Assembly: GCF_910592395.1 (NCBI RefSeq)
Contig: NC_088319.1
Location: 2,976,001 to 3,040,000 of the forward strand
Length of the DNA stretch: 64,000 nucleotides
Source: Lineus longissimus
Lineage: Eukaryota; Nemertea; Pilidiophora; Heteronemertea; Lineidae
Direction of reading: 5' to 3'
Position 1 is the stretch's first letter, and the number at the start of each line of letters is the position of its first letter. The notes under the pieces were generated by a model that did no database searches, had not been told where the DNA came from, and saw only the letters and a list, made by a program, of their open reading frames with translations. The position numbers were made by a program, and so were the translations under genes. This document shows positions 21,106 to 40,240 of the stretch, piece by piece.

Positions 21106-24100
21106 ATGAGAGTTACTTTTATGCTTGATGAACAGATCGTCCCTTTGGAAGTGTCTGAAGACATGGAAATACGAGATATCAAGGCTTTGTGTATCTCTTT
21201 GTTGGACTTGGAACACGTTCCTTCCTCAGACCTTTCACTGATTTGGCATGGCCAAGTTCTTAGTAATCTCACCAACACGTTGAAAAGTTATGGTGTAGCG
21301 GACGATGATCTCATACTGATAGAAAAAGCTAATGCAATGCAGCAGTCACCGTCGGTTCGAAGACCACCACCACCACAACAGTCCCAAGGTAAATCCATAA
21401 CGGTGGTGTTCACCGACTGAGTAGCGCGGCCTATAGGCCTATTACTATAGATTCATGCTCTTGATTGGGAACAACGTTTACATAACGTAGTGTTGGCCGT
21501 CGTCACGTCACCAAGCATTTTTACATTACTGTAACGTGACGAGACGCAACGTCTTCGTAAACGTTGTTCCCAATCAAGTGCATGGATCTATAGTATTAGC
21601 CTTTGATTGATTGGGAACAATGTTTACGAAGACGTTGCGTCTCGTCACGTTACAGTAATGTAAAAATGCATGGTGACGTGACGACGGCCAACACTACGTT
21701 ATGTTATCGTTGTTGCCAATCAAGTGCATGGATCTAAGACTCTTTTGCCAGATATGCCGGTACCACCTACTGACCTAGGAATGATCGGACCAACAAACCA
21801 CCTTTACAATAAGCCTACATCTTAAGGTAAAAGACGCCAGACAATGGCTTGAGAGGTCTCCAAATAGATCTTTGATTAAAAGGGCCAGCTGAAAGTAGCA
21901 CGAGGTAAATAAAGTGTGCAAAGAATGCATCCACACTTCAATGATTTGGTGTTATTATGTGAAAAGTATAACTTGTCTTTCAGTATATATTTTTGATGAA
22001 AACATTTTGATTGAATGCAGTTTCACTATCTATCCACTTTCACTCAGGTGCTGGAAGAGCAAACATGATCGACTTCTCCCAGATCAGGATTCCGGGGAGT
22101 TCTCAATCTCAGGCAACCTCCTCCCCCAGACCACCAGTGGCACCACAAGCACAACAACCAACAGTAGAGGAAGATATGCCGGATGATCCAGCGACAATTT
22201 TCAACATTCTCAGGGACAGGCCTGATCAAAGGGCTGTTCTCAAAGTGAGGAATCCTCCACTTTCTGAAGCATTGGAGGCAAATGACCTTGGTAAGAAGTA
22301 TTTTTTGCTGCCAATTTTTGGCTGATGAGCTACCTTCAAGGCAAACAGACTAAAATGTTCTCATTCGGTTGTTTACCTTCCCTTTAGATCAAAGAAACCT
22401 ATGACTAGACCAAAGTCTGGAATCTGTAAGGTTTTCCTTCTTAAAAAAATTTAGACGGGCCTATACATGCACATGTAGAAGGATAACCATAGTTATGTCC
22501 GCAGACATATTTCGTTTATTTCTTGGCTTATCTTCCTTTCTTTTCAGTCTAAGTTGAAAAAAAACTACACTGTGGATGGATGGTCTTAGATTAAAAAGAA
22601 TTTCTATCACACATCTTCTTTCTGGTTATTATACTTAAATATTTTTTTTAATTTTCAGTAAAATTTACCGCGGAATTGAACAAACAAAGAAAGGAAAAAA
22701 CTGATCGGGAACTGGCGAGAATAGCCTTGATTAACTCTGATCCTTTTGATATGGAAGCTCAGAGAAAGATTGCAGAAGAAATCAGGTACGGTTTTCGAAC
22801 CTAAATACAAGTACAGTAGAACCTCTCTATTAGTATTAAGGACACCCTCGGGACTGACAAGTGCTGTCCTTAATAGAGAGGTGTCCTTAATAGAGAGGTG
22901 TCCTTAATAGAGAGGTGTCCTTAATAGAGAGGTGTCCTTAATAGAGAGGTGTCCTTAATAGAGTGGTCGAATGCAATGGAAACAAAAAATTTGGGACCAA
23001 AACTAGTGTCCTTAATATGGAGGTTGTCCTTAATAGAGAGGTTGTCCTTAATAGAGAGGTGTCTGCTAAGGGAGGTTCCACTGTTATGCCAAGTTGAAAT
23101 ACAAATGCAGCTCAATTACTTGTTATCAATATAAATAATCCATTTGGTTGGTACTGTCAACCATTTTGACAAATGACGCTTGTACCATATACTGGTGGTG
23201 ATTTTTGGTTGGCATGAGGTGTGTGCCCCCTCCCCCCTCCCCTCCCCCCGTCTTAGCCAGAGCACAACAATTTTTGAGAGCACCTCTCCTCAGAGATTAA
23301 AAAACTTCAAATTTTAGCCCCTGGTAGATGCTCTGAAAGATCACGTACTCTTTGTGACATACTTTGCCATCCTATATTTTCAGGTTAAAAAATGTTGAAA
23401 GTAACATGGAAACGGCTATGGAATATTCACCAGAGAGCTTTGGCCAGGTTGTGATGTTGTACATAGATTGTATGGTCAATGGTCATTATGTGAAAGCATT
23501 TGTCGATTCAGGTACATGTTATTTAGGGGCCATCCATTTAGTACGTACGAAAAGCCAGGTTTTTGGACCCCCTCCCCCACTGTACTCACGGTGTACGTTT
23601 CGGTACTACCCCCCTCCCCTTGAGTACGTAGGCACTGTGACTGCTGCCAGCTGTGGTCTTAGGACTTATAATTTAGTATTACCTATATAATGTAGTGTCA
23701 GCCAGCGTCTATTGCGGATATTGAACAGTTTGTTTTGAAGTATTAAACAAGAGCCAATTCAGAAATGTGACTCGCTCTACCAAAACTAGGCGCTTGTCGC
23801 ATCTGAACTCGACAGGTTGATACGGACTTGTTGTTCATTTCCCTATTGTAGACCTTTTGTGAAATCTATTACAAACTGATTTGGTCACATTTCACAAAAG
23901 GTCTACAATAGCGCCTCGTTTTGGTAGAGCGGGTCACAAATTAACACTTTTCGGTATAACCATTAGTTGTGAAATCCGCCATGATAAAACGCAAGCAGAC
24001 GTCAACTTGAGCAACACGAGATATTTTGGTTTTGCCTTGACTTCTAGCACTAGTATGGTACTACAAACTGTCAATACTAATGTCTTACAAATGGTACACA

Positions 24101-27100
24101 AAACTGATATCCTAATATCTTAATTCGATTGGGTTAAACACCTTTTTAAATATCCATTGTCGTGTTTTCCTTTTCAGGAGCACAGATGACAATCATGAGT
24201 CAAGCCTGTGCTGAGCGGTGTGGCATAATGAGGTTGGTCGATGTACGCTGGGCTGGTATCGCAAAGGGAGTTGGCGTGCAAAAAATTATTGGACGAGTGC
24301 ATTTAGGTGAGTATCACAGTAGGAATGACTTGATGGTGGAGTTGGACATCAGCCTTGAAAGTCACCCTTGTAAAACCAGAGATACAATCTGGTTCTGCCT
24401 GGAATGTCATGATTGCTTGTTATACCAGACTTGTTAACAAAGGCTATGGAGCTCCATCATGGTAATTTTGACAGGAGACAAGACCACTAATGAATATTCA
24501 TAGGTTGGAGTATCGAGGCCTATCAATTAGACGAGTGCATGTTTTTTACTCTCAAGTACATATTTGGAGAGGTATTGAAAAAATATTTGTTGTGGCAAGT
24601 CTACAGATATAAAGAAATTATTTGATGAAAAAATTAATTTCGAATTTTGCTAATTGGGTAATAGGGGGCGTGTTTTGAGTTTTTTCTGCCAGTTGGCTGA
24701 AAAGAGTGGAAATATCAAAGTCTGTCTAATTTGAATACCCCGTACTACATTTGTACATGGAAATTTCCATTTGTGGACATGGAAATCTACATTCATACAT
24801 GGAAATCTACATTTGTACATGGAAATCTACATTTGTACATGGAAGTCTGCATTCGTACATGGAAATCTACATTTGTACATGGAAATCTACATTTGTACAT
24901 AGAAATCTACATTCGTACATGGAAATCTACATTTGTACATGGAAATCTACATTTGTACATGGAAATCTACATTCGTAAATAGAAATCTACATTCGTACAT
25001 GGAAATCTACATTCGTACATGGAAATCTACATTTGTACATGGAAATCTACATTCGTACATGGAAATCTACATTCGTACATGGAAATCTACATTCATACAT
25101 GGAAATCTACATTTGTACATGGAAATCTACATTCGTACATGGAAATCTACAATCGTACATGGAAATCTACATTCGTACATGGAAATCTACATACATGGAC
25201 TTCTATTCTATATTTGTACATGGAAATCTACATTTGTACATGGAAATCTACATTTGTACATGGACTTCTACATTTGTACATGGACTTCTATATTTGTACA
25301 TGGACTTCTACATTTGTACATAGACTTCTATATTTGTACATGGACTTCTACATTTGTACATGGACTTCTATATTTGTACATGGAAATCTACATTTGTACA
25401 TGGACTTCTACATTTGTACATGGACTTCTATACTTGGAAATCTATATTTACCAGAAACCTAATTCATTTCAGGTCAGATAAAAATAGGTGATGACTTCTT
25501 GCAGTCGTCCTTCTCCATTCTTGAAGAACAACCAATGGACATGCTGCTAGGACTGGACATGCTCAAACGACACCAGGTAATTTCAGACTTCAAATAACGG
25601 TCTACGCTGTTTCCTAAAAATTTGAAATTTATGATTGAATTTGAAATTTACTTTTGCATAAATGCGTACTAAAAATTTGAAATTTCAGCACTATGGCTTT
25701 TTAGACAGATCATACAAATACTATAAATATCAAGTTTCAGCAAATTTGTATGCATGACAACTGCACTTCGTACGCAATTGTGTTTAACAGAATTTCTATT
25801 TTTCTGGACCACCAGTAGAGTAATATGAAAGGTGTACCCCTTTGACAAATAAAGGGGTGCCGCGTTCAATCAAAGACTACATCATTTGGTGGGCGTGCCT
25901 TCAGTTTTCTGGCTCCCCAACTGTGGAACTCTCTAAGCTGTAATCTACGGGACACTCAGTCACTCCTTGCTTTCAGGAACACTCTAAAGACGGTCCTATT
26001 TCAGAAGTACTTTGCTCGCTAGGGTGCGCACTCGAACAGTTTAATTGCTGGATTTGAGCGCCTTACAAGTTTTTATTGTATTGTATTGTATAAAATGAGA
26101 ACACTTTGTTTTGTGTAATTGCTGAGCGTAATTGCTGGCAATCTATAGATTTATAGATCGATAGATTCGGAACAACGCTTTATTCATTTAGGGGAAGAGA
26201 CATATCATCTTTCAGCGTGAAGAAGTAAATTTTTTTGAGAAACTCGTACATTTTTTAACCCGTGTAATGTTACTTAAGTGTTTATGATGACTAGCAGTCG
26301 AAGCAAGCACTGTGAAACAAAACACTAATTCAGTGTTCCTTACTTTGCAGTGTTGTATAGACCTAAAACGAAATGTATTAACCATCGGAACGACTGGGAC
26401 CGAGACACCATTCTTACCAGAATCTGATCTTCCCGAACATGCGCGTCTCAATCGCACATCCTCAGTCACAGATATGGAGGATAACGATCGCATGTTGGCT
26501 GAAGCTTTGGCAAAGTCCTCAGAGGAAGCTAGCGCAGGTATGTACGGTAGAACCTCTCTATTAAGGACGCCCTCGAGACTGACAAGTGCTGTCCATAATA
26601 GAGTGTTCTCCTGATTAGAGAGGTTAAATTGAATAGAAACCAATTTGGGACCAGACCTATTGTCCTTTATAGAAAGGTTGTCCTTATTAGAGAGGTGTCC
26701 CCTGAGAGAGGTTCCACAGAATATGTTCATCTGAAGTGGACTGGAATCTCTCTTAGGCACCTTCCCCATAGAACTATACCCTATACTATACTATACGCGA
26801 ACAATAGTTTCATGGTCATGCACCCTTTGTGAAGCCATTGTTCGCGTATAGTGTAGTATACCGTATACCTCTATGGGGAAGGTGCCTTAGCGGACACCTC
26901 TGTTAACAGGACACCCTCTTATTTGGGACAGTGGTTGGTTAGCAGCCAGCTAGTTAAATATAGGGTACAATACAAACTGCCTTCTCACCAGGTGCCTGGC
27001 ATTAGAGACAGGAGTTTGGAAGTAGAGACTGTCCAATAAGCCAAAAGCTGGCTGGCCCTTTCATTAGGTCTGACACTATAATAAACAAACTTCACTTTTA

Positions 27101-27336
27101 TAGCTTCTTGATGTTATGTTTCAGGTCGGGCCAGTGGTAGTGCGGCTGGTAGAAGTGGCCAAAGCTCATCGACCGGCTCAAGTGCTACACCGCAATACCC
27201 TGAAGCAGACATTCAAAAAATTGTGAGTCGTGGGTTTTCTCGGCAGCAGGCCTTAGCCGAACTCCGTCATGCTAGTGGTGACCTGAACAAGGCCTTAATT
27301 GCCCTCATTACGAAATCTATAGGAAAGAGAACGTAA
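21106..27336 (+). CDS. DDI: DDI1/DDI2 family protein: ubiquitin-like, retroviral-type aspartyl protease and UBA domains
   Basis: Eight exons: 21106-21388, 22048-22290, 22659-22785, 23384-23511, 24178-24306, 25473-25576, 26351-26537 and 27125-27336. All have GT-AG sites and a continuous frame of 470 residues. Residues 1-76 are a ubiquitin-like domain. A Pro/Gln-rich linker and a helical DDI region follow ([24 protein letters not shown]). The protease carries [12 protein letters not shown], with catalytic Asp at about residue 259, and the flap and core strings [10 protein letters not shown] and [12 protein letters not shown]. Residues ~425-463 form a UBA domain ([25 protein letters not shown]). 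DDI proteins shuttle ubiquitinated proteins to the proteasome, and animal DDI2 cleaves the transcription factor NRF1. Intron 4 splits DSG|A. The UBA domain, present in yeast Ddi1 and absent from human DDI2, is kept here. Introns carry a 20-bp minisatellite, a LINE tail, MITEs and a SINE. Confidence 0.96.
21461..21724. mobile_element. Two inverted copies of a ~117-bp MITE forming one long palindrome
   Basis: Copy one is 21461-21577 and copy two is 21607-21724. Each starts with ttgattgggaacaa and ends with ttgtt.ccaatcaa, so each has its own terminal inverted repeats. The second copy is the near-perfect reverse complement of the first, and the flanks (gtgcatggatcta) are also shared. The pair lies in DDI intron 1, 70 bp after the donor, and could fold into one long hairpin in the pre-mRNA. 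Confidence 0.9.
22812..23084. mobile_element. Copy 2 of the 'acctctctattaagg' MITE-like family, internally expanded
   Basis: It has ends tacagtagaacctctctatt and aagggaggttccactgt. Inside, the unit 'gtccttaatagagaggt' is repeated at least eight times, five of them back to back at about 22865-22960, so this copy has expanded as a minisatellite. It lies in DDI intron 3, 26 bp after the exon 3 donor. Confidence 0.85.
23766..23936. mobile_element. Small hairpin element in DDI intron 4
   Basis: The outer arms gactcgctctaccaaaact and gttttggtagagcgggtc and the inner arms ctattgtagaccttttgtg and cacaaaaggtctacaatag are inverted complements, giving a ~170-bp stem. A pyrimidine-rich 'ggggccatccatttagtacgtacg' repeat fragment lies just upstream, at about 23526-23560. 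This fits a MITE. Confidence 0.75.
24752..25443. repeat. 20-bp minisatellite in DDI intron 5, ~34 copies
   Basis: The unit is tacatggaaatctacattcg, with ttcg/ttgt variants in the first ~440 bp. A tacatggacttctacatttg version appears in the last ~240 bp. The array ends about 30 bp before the exon 6 acceptor at 25472. It reads open in several frames as Trp/Tyr-rich repeats; these are not genes, since the array is flanked by good DDI exons in the same intron. Confidence 0.95.
25880..26022 (+). mobile_element. LINE 3' coding remnant in DDI intron 6
   Basis: It encodes [16 protein letters not shown] followed by [20 protein letters not shown] and a stop. This is the typical C-terminal tail of LINE reverse transcriptase proteins ('aP.lWNsLP...s...Fk..LKt.LF'). 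The sense strand is that of DDI. A gtattgtattgta run follows at about 26070-26090. Confidence 0.7.
26543..26720. mobile_element. Copy 3 of the 'acctctctattaagg' family, abutting a splice donor
   Basis: It starts tacggtagaacctctctattaagg and ends gagaggttccacaga, and contains the characteristic gactgacaagtgctgtcc. DDI exon 7 ends at 26537 with donor gtatgt, so the element begins directly at the donor's last bases. Its insertion site therefore lies within about six bases of the exon. Confidence 0.8.
26755..26888. mobile_element. Hairpin element in DDI intron 7
   Basis: The left arm aggcaccttccccatag...actatactatacgcgaacaat and the right arm attgttcgcgtatagtgtagtat...ctatggggaaggtgcct are complementary over ~55 bp, with a ~25-bp loop. 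It follows directly on MITE copy 3. Confidence 0.8.
26930..27105 (+). mobile_element. 5'-truncated copy of a tRNA-derived SINE
   Basis: It shares ggttggttagc.ccagct, actgccttctc.ccagg.gcctggcattagagacaggagttt and aataaacaaactt.actttt with the fuller SINE at 41768-42000. It lacks the tRNA-like head. It ends about 20 bp before the exon 8 acceptor of DDI. Confidence 0.75.
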
Positions 27337-27599
27337 AGCTGTCATGTGTGGATATTTATAACCAGAAGTGGAACTTGTACTGTGTGTTTTGTGAAAGATT
27401 GTCAATAAATCCTGAATTTTAATGGTAAATTGACTTATGTTATTGGTAACTCTCCCATTATGAAATCTATAGAAAACAGAAATTAATTAAAGAAGCTGTC
27501 TCCGGTGGATATTTTTAACCAGAATTGGAACTTATACTGTGTGTTTTGTGAAAGGTTGTCAATTTATCCTGGATTTTAATGTTGAATTGACTCATCATT

Positions 27600-27600
<1 letters not shown>
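27318..27600. repeat. ~150-bp tandem duplication spanning the DDI stop and 3' UTR
   Basis: Bases ~27308-27450 (cattacgaaatctataggaaagagaacg, then gtggatatttataaccagaa, then gtgaaagattgtcaataaatcc) recur at ~27457-27600. The recurrence reads attatgaaatctatagaaaacagaa, gtggatatttttaaccagaa, gtgaaaggttgtcaatttatcc. The first copy holds the DDI stop codon and an AATAAA. In the second copy that signal has become aatttat. Confidence 0.85.
27404..27409 (+). terminator. Polyadenylation signal AATAAA of the DDI gene
   Basis: AATAAA lies 68 bp after the DDI stop codon, inside the first copy of the duplicated 3' segment. Confidence 0.7.
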
Positions 27601-34660
<7,060 letters not shown>

Positions 34661-34970
34661 ACGACAACACTTACGGTTCTTTTGAATTGTGGAATGTGAC
34701 TTTTTTTCTTAACAACCAGTTCTAACTGGACTATAGTGTGTACAGCCATGTCATTGAACATGGCCATATCAGTATCATCAGAACCCTTTTTTCGGGGATG
34801 GACCTATTAGATCTTCAGTCTGTTAATGAATTCATCATCTGTGCATTATTTTGGTGGCCATGAAAATGTATGGTTTGTTCTTTGATTTTGATTTAAATAA
34901 GATGACGTAATTTCTGAGACATTTTGTTGTTCTGGTCCATTAAGTTTTTTGCAAAACGTTTTGGATACTC

Positions 34971-34976
34971 AATAAA
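34971..34976 (+). terminator. Polyadenylation signal AATAAA of GABARAP
   Basis: AATAAA in the context ctcaataaattta, about 310 bp after the GABARAP stop. Confidence 0.65.
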
Positions 34977-37297
34977 TTTAAGGGTTGAAAAAAGTGTAGC
35001 CTTTGTCTCGTTCAAAGGAATTTGGATCTGAGTACACACGAATTGTATCATATCGATTATGTTTTAATTTGAGTTCTGCAAAAAAGAATATTGAGATTTT
35101 CCTTTTCAAAGTACTTCTTTATGTAAACAATTGGGCACTGAAGATCATGGAACTATTTTATGCCATACGTATCTCCTTCTATTCTCTAAAATTCTAAAAT
35201 ACCTGGATTTAGACAAACCGCACTTGATAGTGGAAATGCACTATGCGCAAGCGATGCCTTGTTTTGAATTCAGCGGTAATGGTTAGGCAACCGTAACCGC
35301 TTGGGTTGGTGCAAAATGTGGAAGCTGTCGAAAAGCAATTAAAACCACATATTTCGGTGTTTAATTTAAGATATTTTAGAATAAAAGTTGATACCTCACT
35401 GTCGGTATTGATTGTCTCACCGAAATTACTCTGGTGGAGCTGAAATGTTGGCCAAAACTTCGGCTCTGCCTCGCTTTGGTCTACATTTTCGCTCCACCCT
35501 AGTGGTTTTTGCGAGACACCCAATACCAGTTCGGTATCAATTCCTTAATCATAGGTAAGAAACTTCTGTTCCTTCATCATGGTAAAAGGTATGGTTAACA
35601 ATCTCAATATCATTCCCTGACAGGACATTTAGAATCGGGTTTGGGTAAAATTTCCCTGTATATTAAAAACAAAAATTTTTGTTGTGTATTCTTTGGTAAT
35701 TGTATGTAGCAATGGTAGATATTAGGGCCTGCCTGAGTGATTTGATGGATTGGCACTATAATCATTTTACGCGCTTCACTTTGTAAATATCATTTCAGTA
35801 CAATCAGTCATAATTGTAATTGTATTATTCAATGGAGACTATAGTCAGCAGTGAGGTTAACAATATAATTAGTTGTATACCGGTATTCAGATTTTGGTTA
35901 CATAATGATTAGATATGGTTATATGTTGATTATATAACCAAAATTTGAACACAGATGAAGTTACATGGTCTGAAGCCGTGGAGTTTTCTTAGAAAGATTT
36001 TCCAGAAGCAAATTGAGGTTCCTTCCCTGCGCTTTAACTTTGCCATCATTGCTCGGCCCTTACATGTCAACAGTGAGGCCGACTTGTAAAAGTAATCTTT
36101 TGACTCACATTCAGAGTAGCCAGTCGAGGGGGTTGACCACTGCAACTGGTTTCACGGTGGCAGTAAGCCCAGGTTTGGCTGAACATTTTCTGGAATGAGG
36201 TTTGCATGATGAAGCAAACCAAATCGACTACCGGTAGCATGTCTGATGCGTGAAAGGACACTTCCAAGAAACTTCTGACCAAAATCTGTTTTTGTGACAG
36301 TCTTGACTGAGTTGCATTCTGCTGTCTGCCTTCTTTTAAATGCGGATTACCTGGATCTTCACCCATTATTTCTGGTGAAAATTCTTAGTACGTAGAGAGT
36401 TTTTGTGTTCGTCGTAAATGAGGTTTAAAATTTTAAAAAGAACTGAACGGAATTAATTGACAGCAGCTACGTAGTACTTTTGACCCTCAACTGTTTCATT
36501 TGTACATAAATGTTTATTAATATATTGCATGAAAACTGCCCTCTGCAGAACTGTTTTGACGGATATTTAATGTTTCTGATGGTTGGTTGGAGAATGTAAA
36601 CTGTCCTAGCTACTTCAGTGAATCTGGAGCCTTATGGGGGCGCCTACATGTAACCATGGCAACAGAACTTATCCAATGGGTTGTGGATTGTTAGTGACCG
36701 CTGGGCTCGAAACGTTTTGGCGGGTACTGTACACCTCTTCTCGGCCAGATTGAGAAACTGGAGGCCTGTGGGCAAAACTTGTAGCCATTGATGACAGAAA
36801 CATGTACATTTTGAGCACTGTCCCTAGAGAAGCGATACCTCCATTGGTGTTTGTGTTAGCTGTGCCACAGTCAACCAGTCCTTCTAAATTCATTTACTGT
36901 GATGTAGAGCCTGCTCCTCCAGCGTTACAACCTGAGCAAATCTGACAGTGACAGGGAGATATGCCTAAAGCCAAACGCCTAAAAAGACACCTTATAATTG
37001 AACGGGGAGATCTGTAGCTCTTTTGAGTGAGTGGGCACAGTACATGTGGTTTCCCTTCATCAAACGTGTCCAAAAGGGTGTATCCCCAGGAGGAACCGTC
37101 CGAACGGTATGTTCATCTCACCTGACCCAAGTAAGTGGTTAGTTGCTAATTAGTACGATTATGTTCCGATACAGTGTTTTGGTCAAACAAATGGAGGCTT
37201 ATTGTTGTATATGTAATATGTACAGTCTATCTGTTTATTCAGCATATGGGTATTCAAATAAAGTGTTAAAACTACTTAGGTATCTCTGGTTATTTTC

Positions 37298-38300
37298 TGA
37301 TAAGCTCACCTCTCAGCAGAGGTGAGCTTATCCCATACCGTGGCGTCCGTCGTCCGTCGTCGTCGTCGTCGTCCGTCGTCCGTTAGTAGGGCACATTTCG
37401 TAACTGTTAGAGCTATTGAGTTGAAACTTGGTACACATGTACCCTTATGTAATGACACCTTGGAGACCAAGTTTCGGTCCAATTCGTTTCATGGTTTGGC
37501 CACCAGGGGGCCAAACGTTAAAAGTGAAAATATGCAATATCTCCCTTAATAGTAGTCGGGAAATTTTGAAAAAAATATTGTAGGTACTTCTAGCAAAGGT
37601 GCATCATATATCCTCCGGGTTTTTGATTTAACCTCCTTTTCAAGGTCACAGAGGTCAAATGGTGTAAATTGGCCGTTAGGATGTAACGATGGCACGTTTC
37701 TAAACTGCAATGACTATTGATACCAAATTTGGTACACATTTACCCCTTAGTCAGGTGATCTTAGGGACCGAAGTTTGGTCCAATATGATTCACCACTTGA
37801 CCACCAGGGGGCAAAATCCAAAAACCTTAAAAATGTGATTATTCCTTAACTTCTTGCTCGATTGCCACCAATTTGATATCATGGGTACATCTAACCACCA
37901 TACAGTATATGTCACACAGGTTTTTAATTTGACCTTCTTGTCAAGGTCACAGAGGTCAAATGGCGTAAATTCGCCGTCAGGCCGTAACTATGGCACGTTT
38001 CTTAACTGCAATGACTATTGATCACAAATTAAGTACACATGTACCCCTTGGTCAGGTGATCTTAGGTACCGAAGTTTGGTGCGATCTGATTTGCCGTTTG
38101 GCCTCCAGGGAGGGGGCCAAATCCTAAATTCTTCAAAATGCCATTATTCCTAGTAATGACTTGCCCGATTGGCACCAATTTTATATCATAGGTACATCTA
38201 ATTCTAACAACCATTCAATGTGTCACCCAGGTCTTCTTTGATTTGACCTACTTTTCAAGGTCACAGAGGTCGAATGTACTGTAAATTGGCCATTTTGGGG
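37298..38300 (+). repeat. Second array of the 301-bp-period element
   Basis: A 17-bp inverted pair, gataagctcacctct then agaggtgagcttatc (37298-37332), precedes a CGTCGT-rich head (37346-37384). The units carry 'caaggtcacagaggtcaaatgg' cores at 37641, 37942 and 38256, spaced 301 and 314 bp. The sequence between cores ('taactatggcacgtttcttaac', 'ggtacacat.taccccttagtcaggtgat', 'caccagggggc') matches the array in PLA2-like copy A. Confidence 0.85.
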
Positions 38301-38670
38301 AAATTGTAATTGCTTGGACCTACATCAAACCTAACACTACATGACACAATACCATGCTCTTTATCCATCTTTCCTCCACATGAGGTGAGCACAATGGCCC
38401 TGGCCATTTCATTTGAAAAAAGAAATGGTTGGATGATTTATTTGGACATGCAGACATGCAGACTTGAGCAGTAAGATTGGAAGCTGAATGAAGATGATGT
38501 CTCACCCTGACACATACTGAACAGCCAGCGGTACTGCCTCTGCCCATAAACACGTTGTCTGTTAGCTTGGCAATGTCAATACATAGAGGGTCAAGAAGAC
38601 CCTGACTGTTCAAGAACCAACCGAAACTTTGTCAGTGACAGGATCCGTTCAATTGTAAGGGATCACAAAA

Positions 38671-38918
38671 TAGGGAGGTTCAGATTTGGCCCGATTCCCA
38701 CTCCGACTCCGACTGACACTCAAGTCGGAGTCTGATTTCTGCTGCAAGATAAGGTGGCTGGGATATTTCGCGTCCAGGTCTGTTCCCCTCTGCAGTGACA
38801 AATGATACACTTTTTACTTAAATTTTCTCAACAGCTTGGTTGTATCACGACTGGAAAATATGATTTTGAGTGTCAGTCGGAGTCGGAGTGGGAGTCGGGC
38901 CAAATCTGAACCTCCCTA
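38671..38918. mobile_element. ~250-bp hairpin (MITE-like) element
   Basis: Its left end is tagggaggttcagatttggcc followed by ccactccgactccgac. Its right end is gtcggagtcggagtgggagtc followed by ggccaaatctgaacctcccta, the inverted complement. The centre is ~130 bp of unrelated sequence. Confidence 0.85.
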
Positions 38919-40240
38919 GTAATGGATCAGTTGCCAGAATGATGTTGAGGGAAAAAGGCCCAACTCCACCGGCATAAATATATTGGTGCTATTGGGACAT
39001 GAAGGCGACTGTGAAGACCTAAACAACTCATCCTTCAATATCATTGCTGATTTGCACAGCAAGAAAAGGACTTACGCTGTATAATTGTAAATCATTTTTT
39101 CCCAAATTGGGTTGTTGAGGCAACTTCACAACCAGGTTCAGAATGCAGGGACAAGTTCACTTTGGGCTTTGTTTTGGTACACTCCAGACCGGCCTCATTC
39201 CTCAGCATAAGGAGATCCAATTAGGATGATGCAGTGGACTGCCCAGGGAGTCTGTTTTGATTGCGATGATATGGTTAACTCCAAAACTTCTTATCCAGCT
39301 ATAGACTTCTGTTTAAACCATTGCCATTGGTGCAGGTAGGTTTGAAGCCCAGGGTTTGGAGTTGGTAATCAAATATCTTCTGCAGCTACGGTATACTCTA
39401 ATGAGTGAAGTTGGTGATAAAACATTTTCTAAAACTGTACTCCAATGATACACACATGAACTTGCAGATATTACACTCCAGACGCAGTGGACCGGCCTCG
39501 TTCCACACCCATAAGGAGACCAACTTTATAGGATGACACGATGGGCTGCCTAGGGAGTCTAGCAGGTGTCGTCTTGTTCGACTCAGCAAATCAGCAGACA
39601 TTTCAAAGACAATCAACAAACAGGGAATGAAATAGTTCAGCATGTATTAAAATCATACAAAATATGCTTAAGTTAACAAGCTACATGTATCGCGCACAAC
39701 ACAAACAGTTACTGTAATCTACAATGATGGCTTGGAGGCACCACGCATCAAGTTCCAACCATGGCCACATACCCTGCTCTACAACTAAAGGAATTGATAC
39801 CAAACTGGTGGTATTGATTGTCTCACCAAAACCGTGAGGGTGGAGCTAAAATGTAGACCCAAACCCATGCATACGGTTTTGGTGAGACAATCAACACCGA
39901 CAAGGTATCAATTTTCATTCTAAAACATCTCAAATTAGATAACGCACGTGGTCTTAAATGCTTTGACTGCTTCCATATTTTACACCAACCCAAGCGGTTA
40001 CGGTTGCCAAACCAAAATTCAAAACATGGCACAGTAGGGGCATAGTCCATAAACACTGTTAACTGCGGTTCATTATAAATCTTGATGTTTTAGAATCAAA
40101 CACACAAATTTGAGTCAGGCCCTGTACTCCTAAAGTCTTTCAGTATCTAGAGTTCAAAACAGCTGAAAAATGTACACAAAGAAACTGACCAAACTTTTTA
40201 AAAATGGCATCAGAAGTCCTGAACAGATGGCGAATATCGA

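Larger units (their letters stand above)
35000..40240. other. GABARAP-FBXO42 intergenic region, repeat-rich
   Basis: No gene is recognised. It holds a dispersed repeat at 35255-35550, with an inverted relative at 39785-40045 (both with a 'ggtattgattgtctcacc' core). It also holds a second 301-bp-period array (37346-38300), a hairpin element (38671-38918) and two copies of the ~85-bp repeat (39178-39262, 39472-39560). The open frames at 36067-36366 and 36669-36893 are not protein-like. Confidence 0.6.

Noticed and set aside
24752-25443. CRISPR-like regular repeats
   Set aside because: There are no unique spacers; the units are contiguous, and the context is a eukaryotic intron.
24731-25481. 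Open frames rich in [16 protein letters not shown] repeats
   Set aside because: Produced by the 20-bp minisatellite in DDI intron 5; the flanking true exons belong to DDI.
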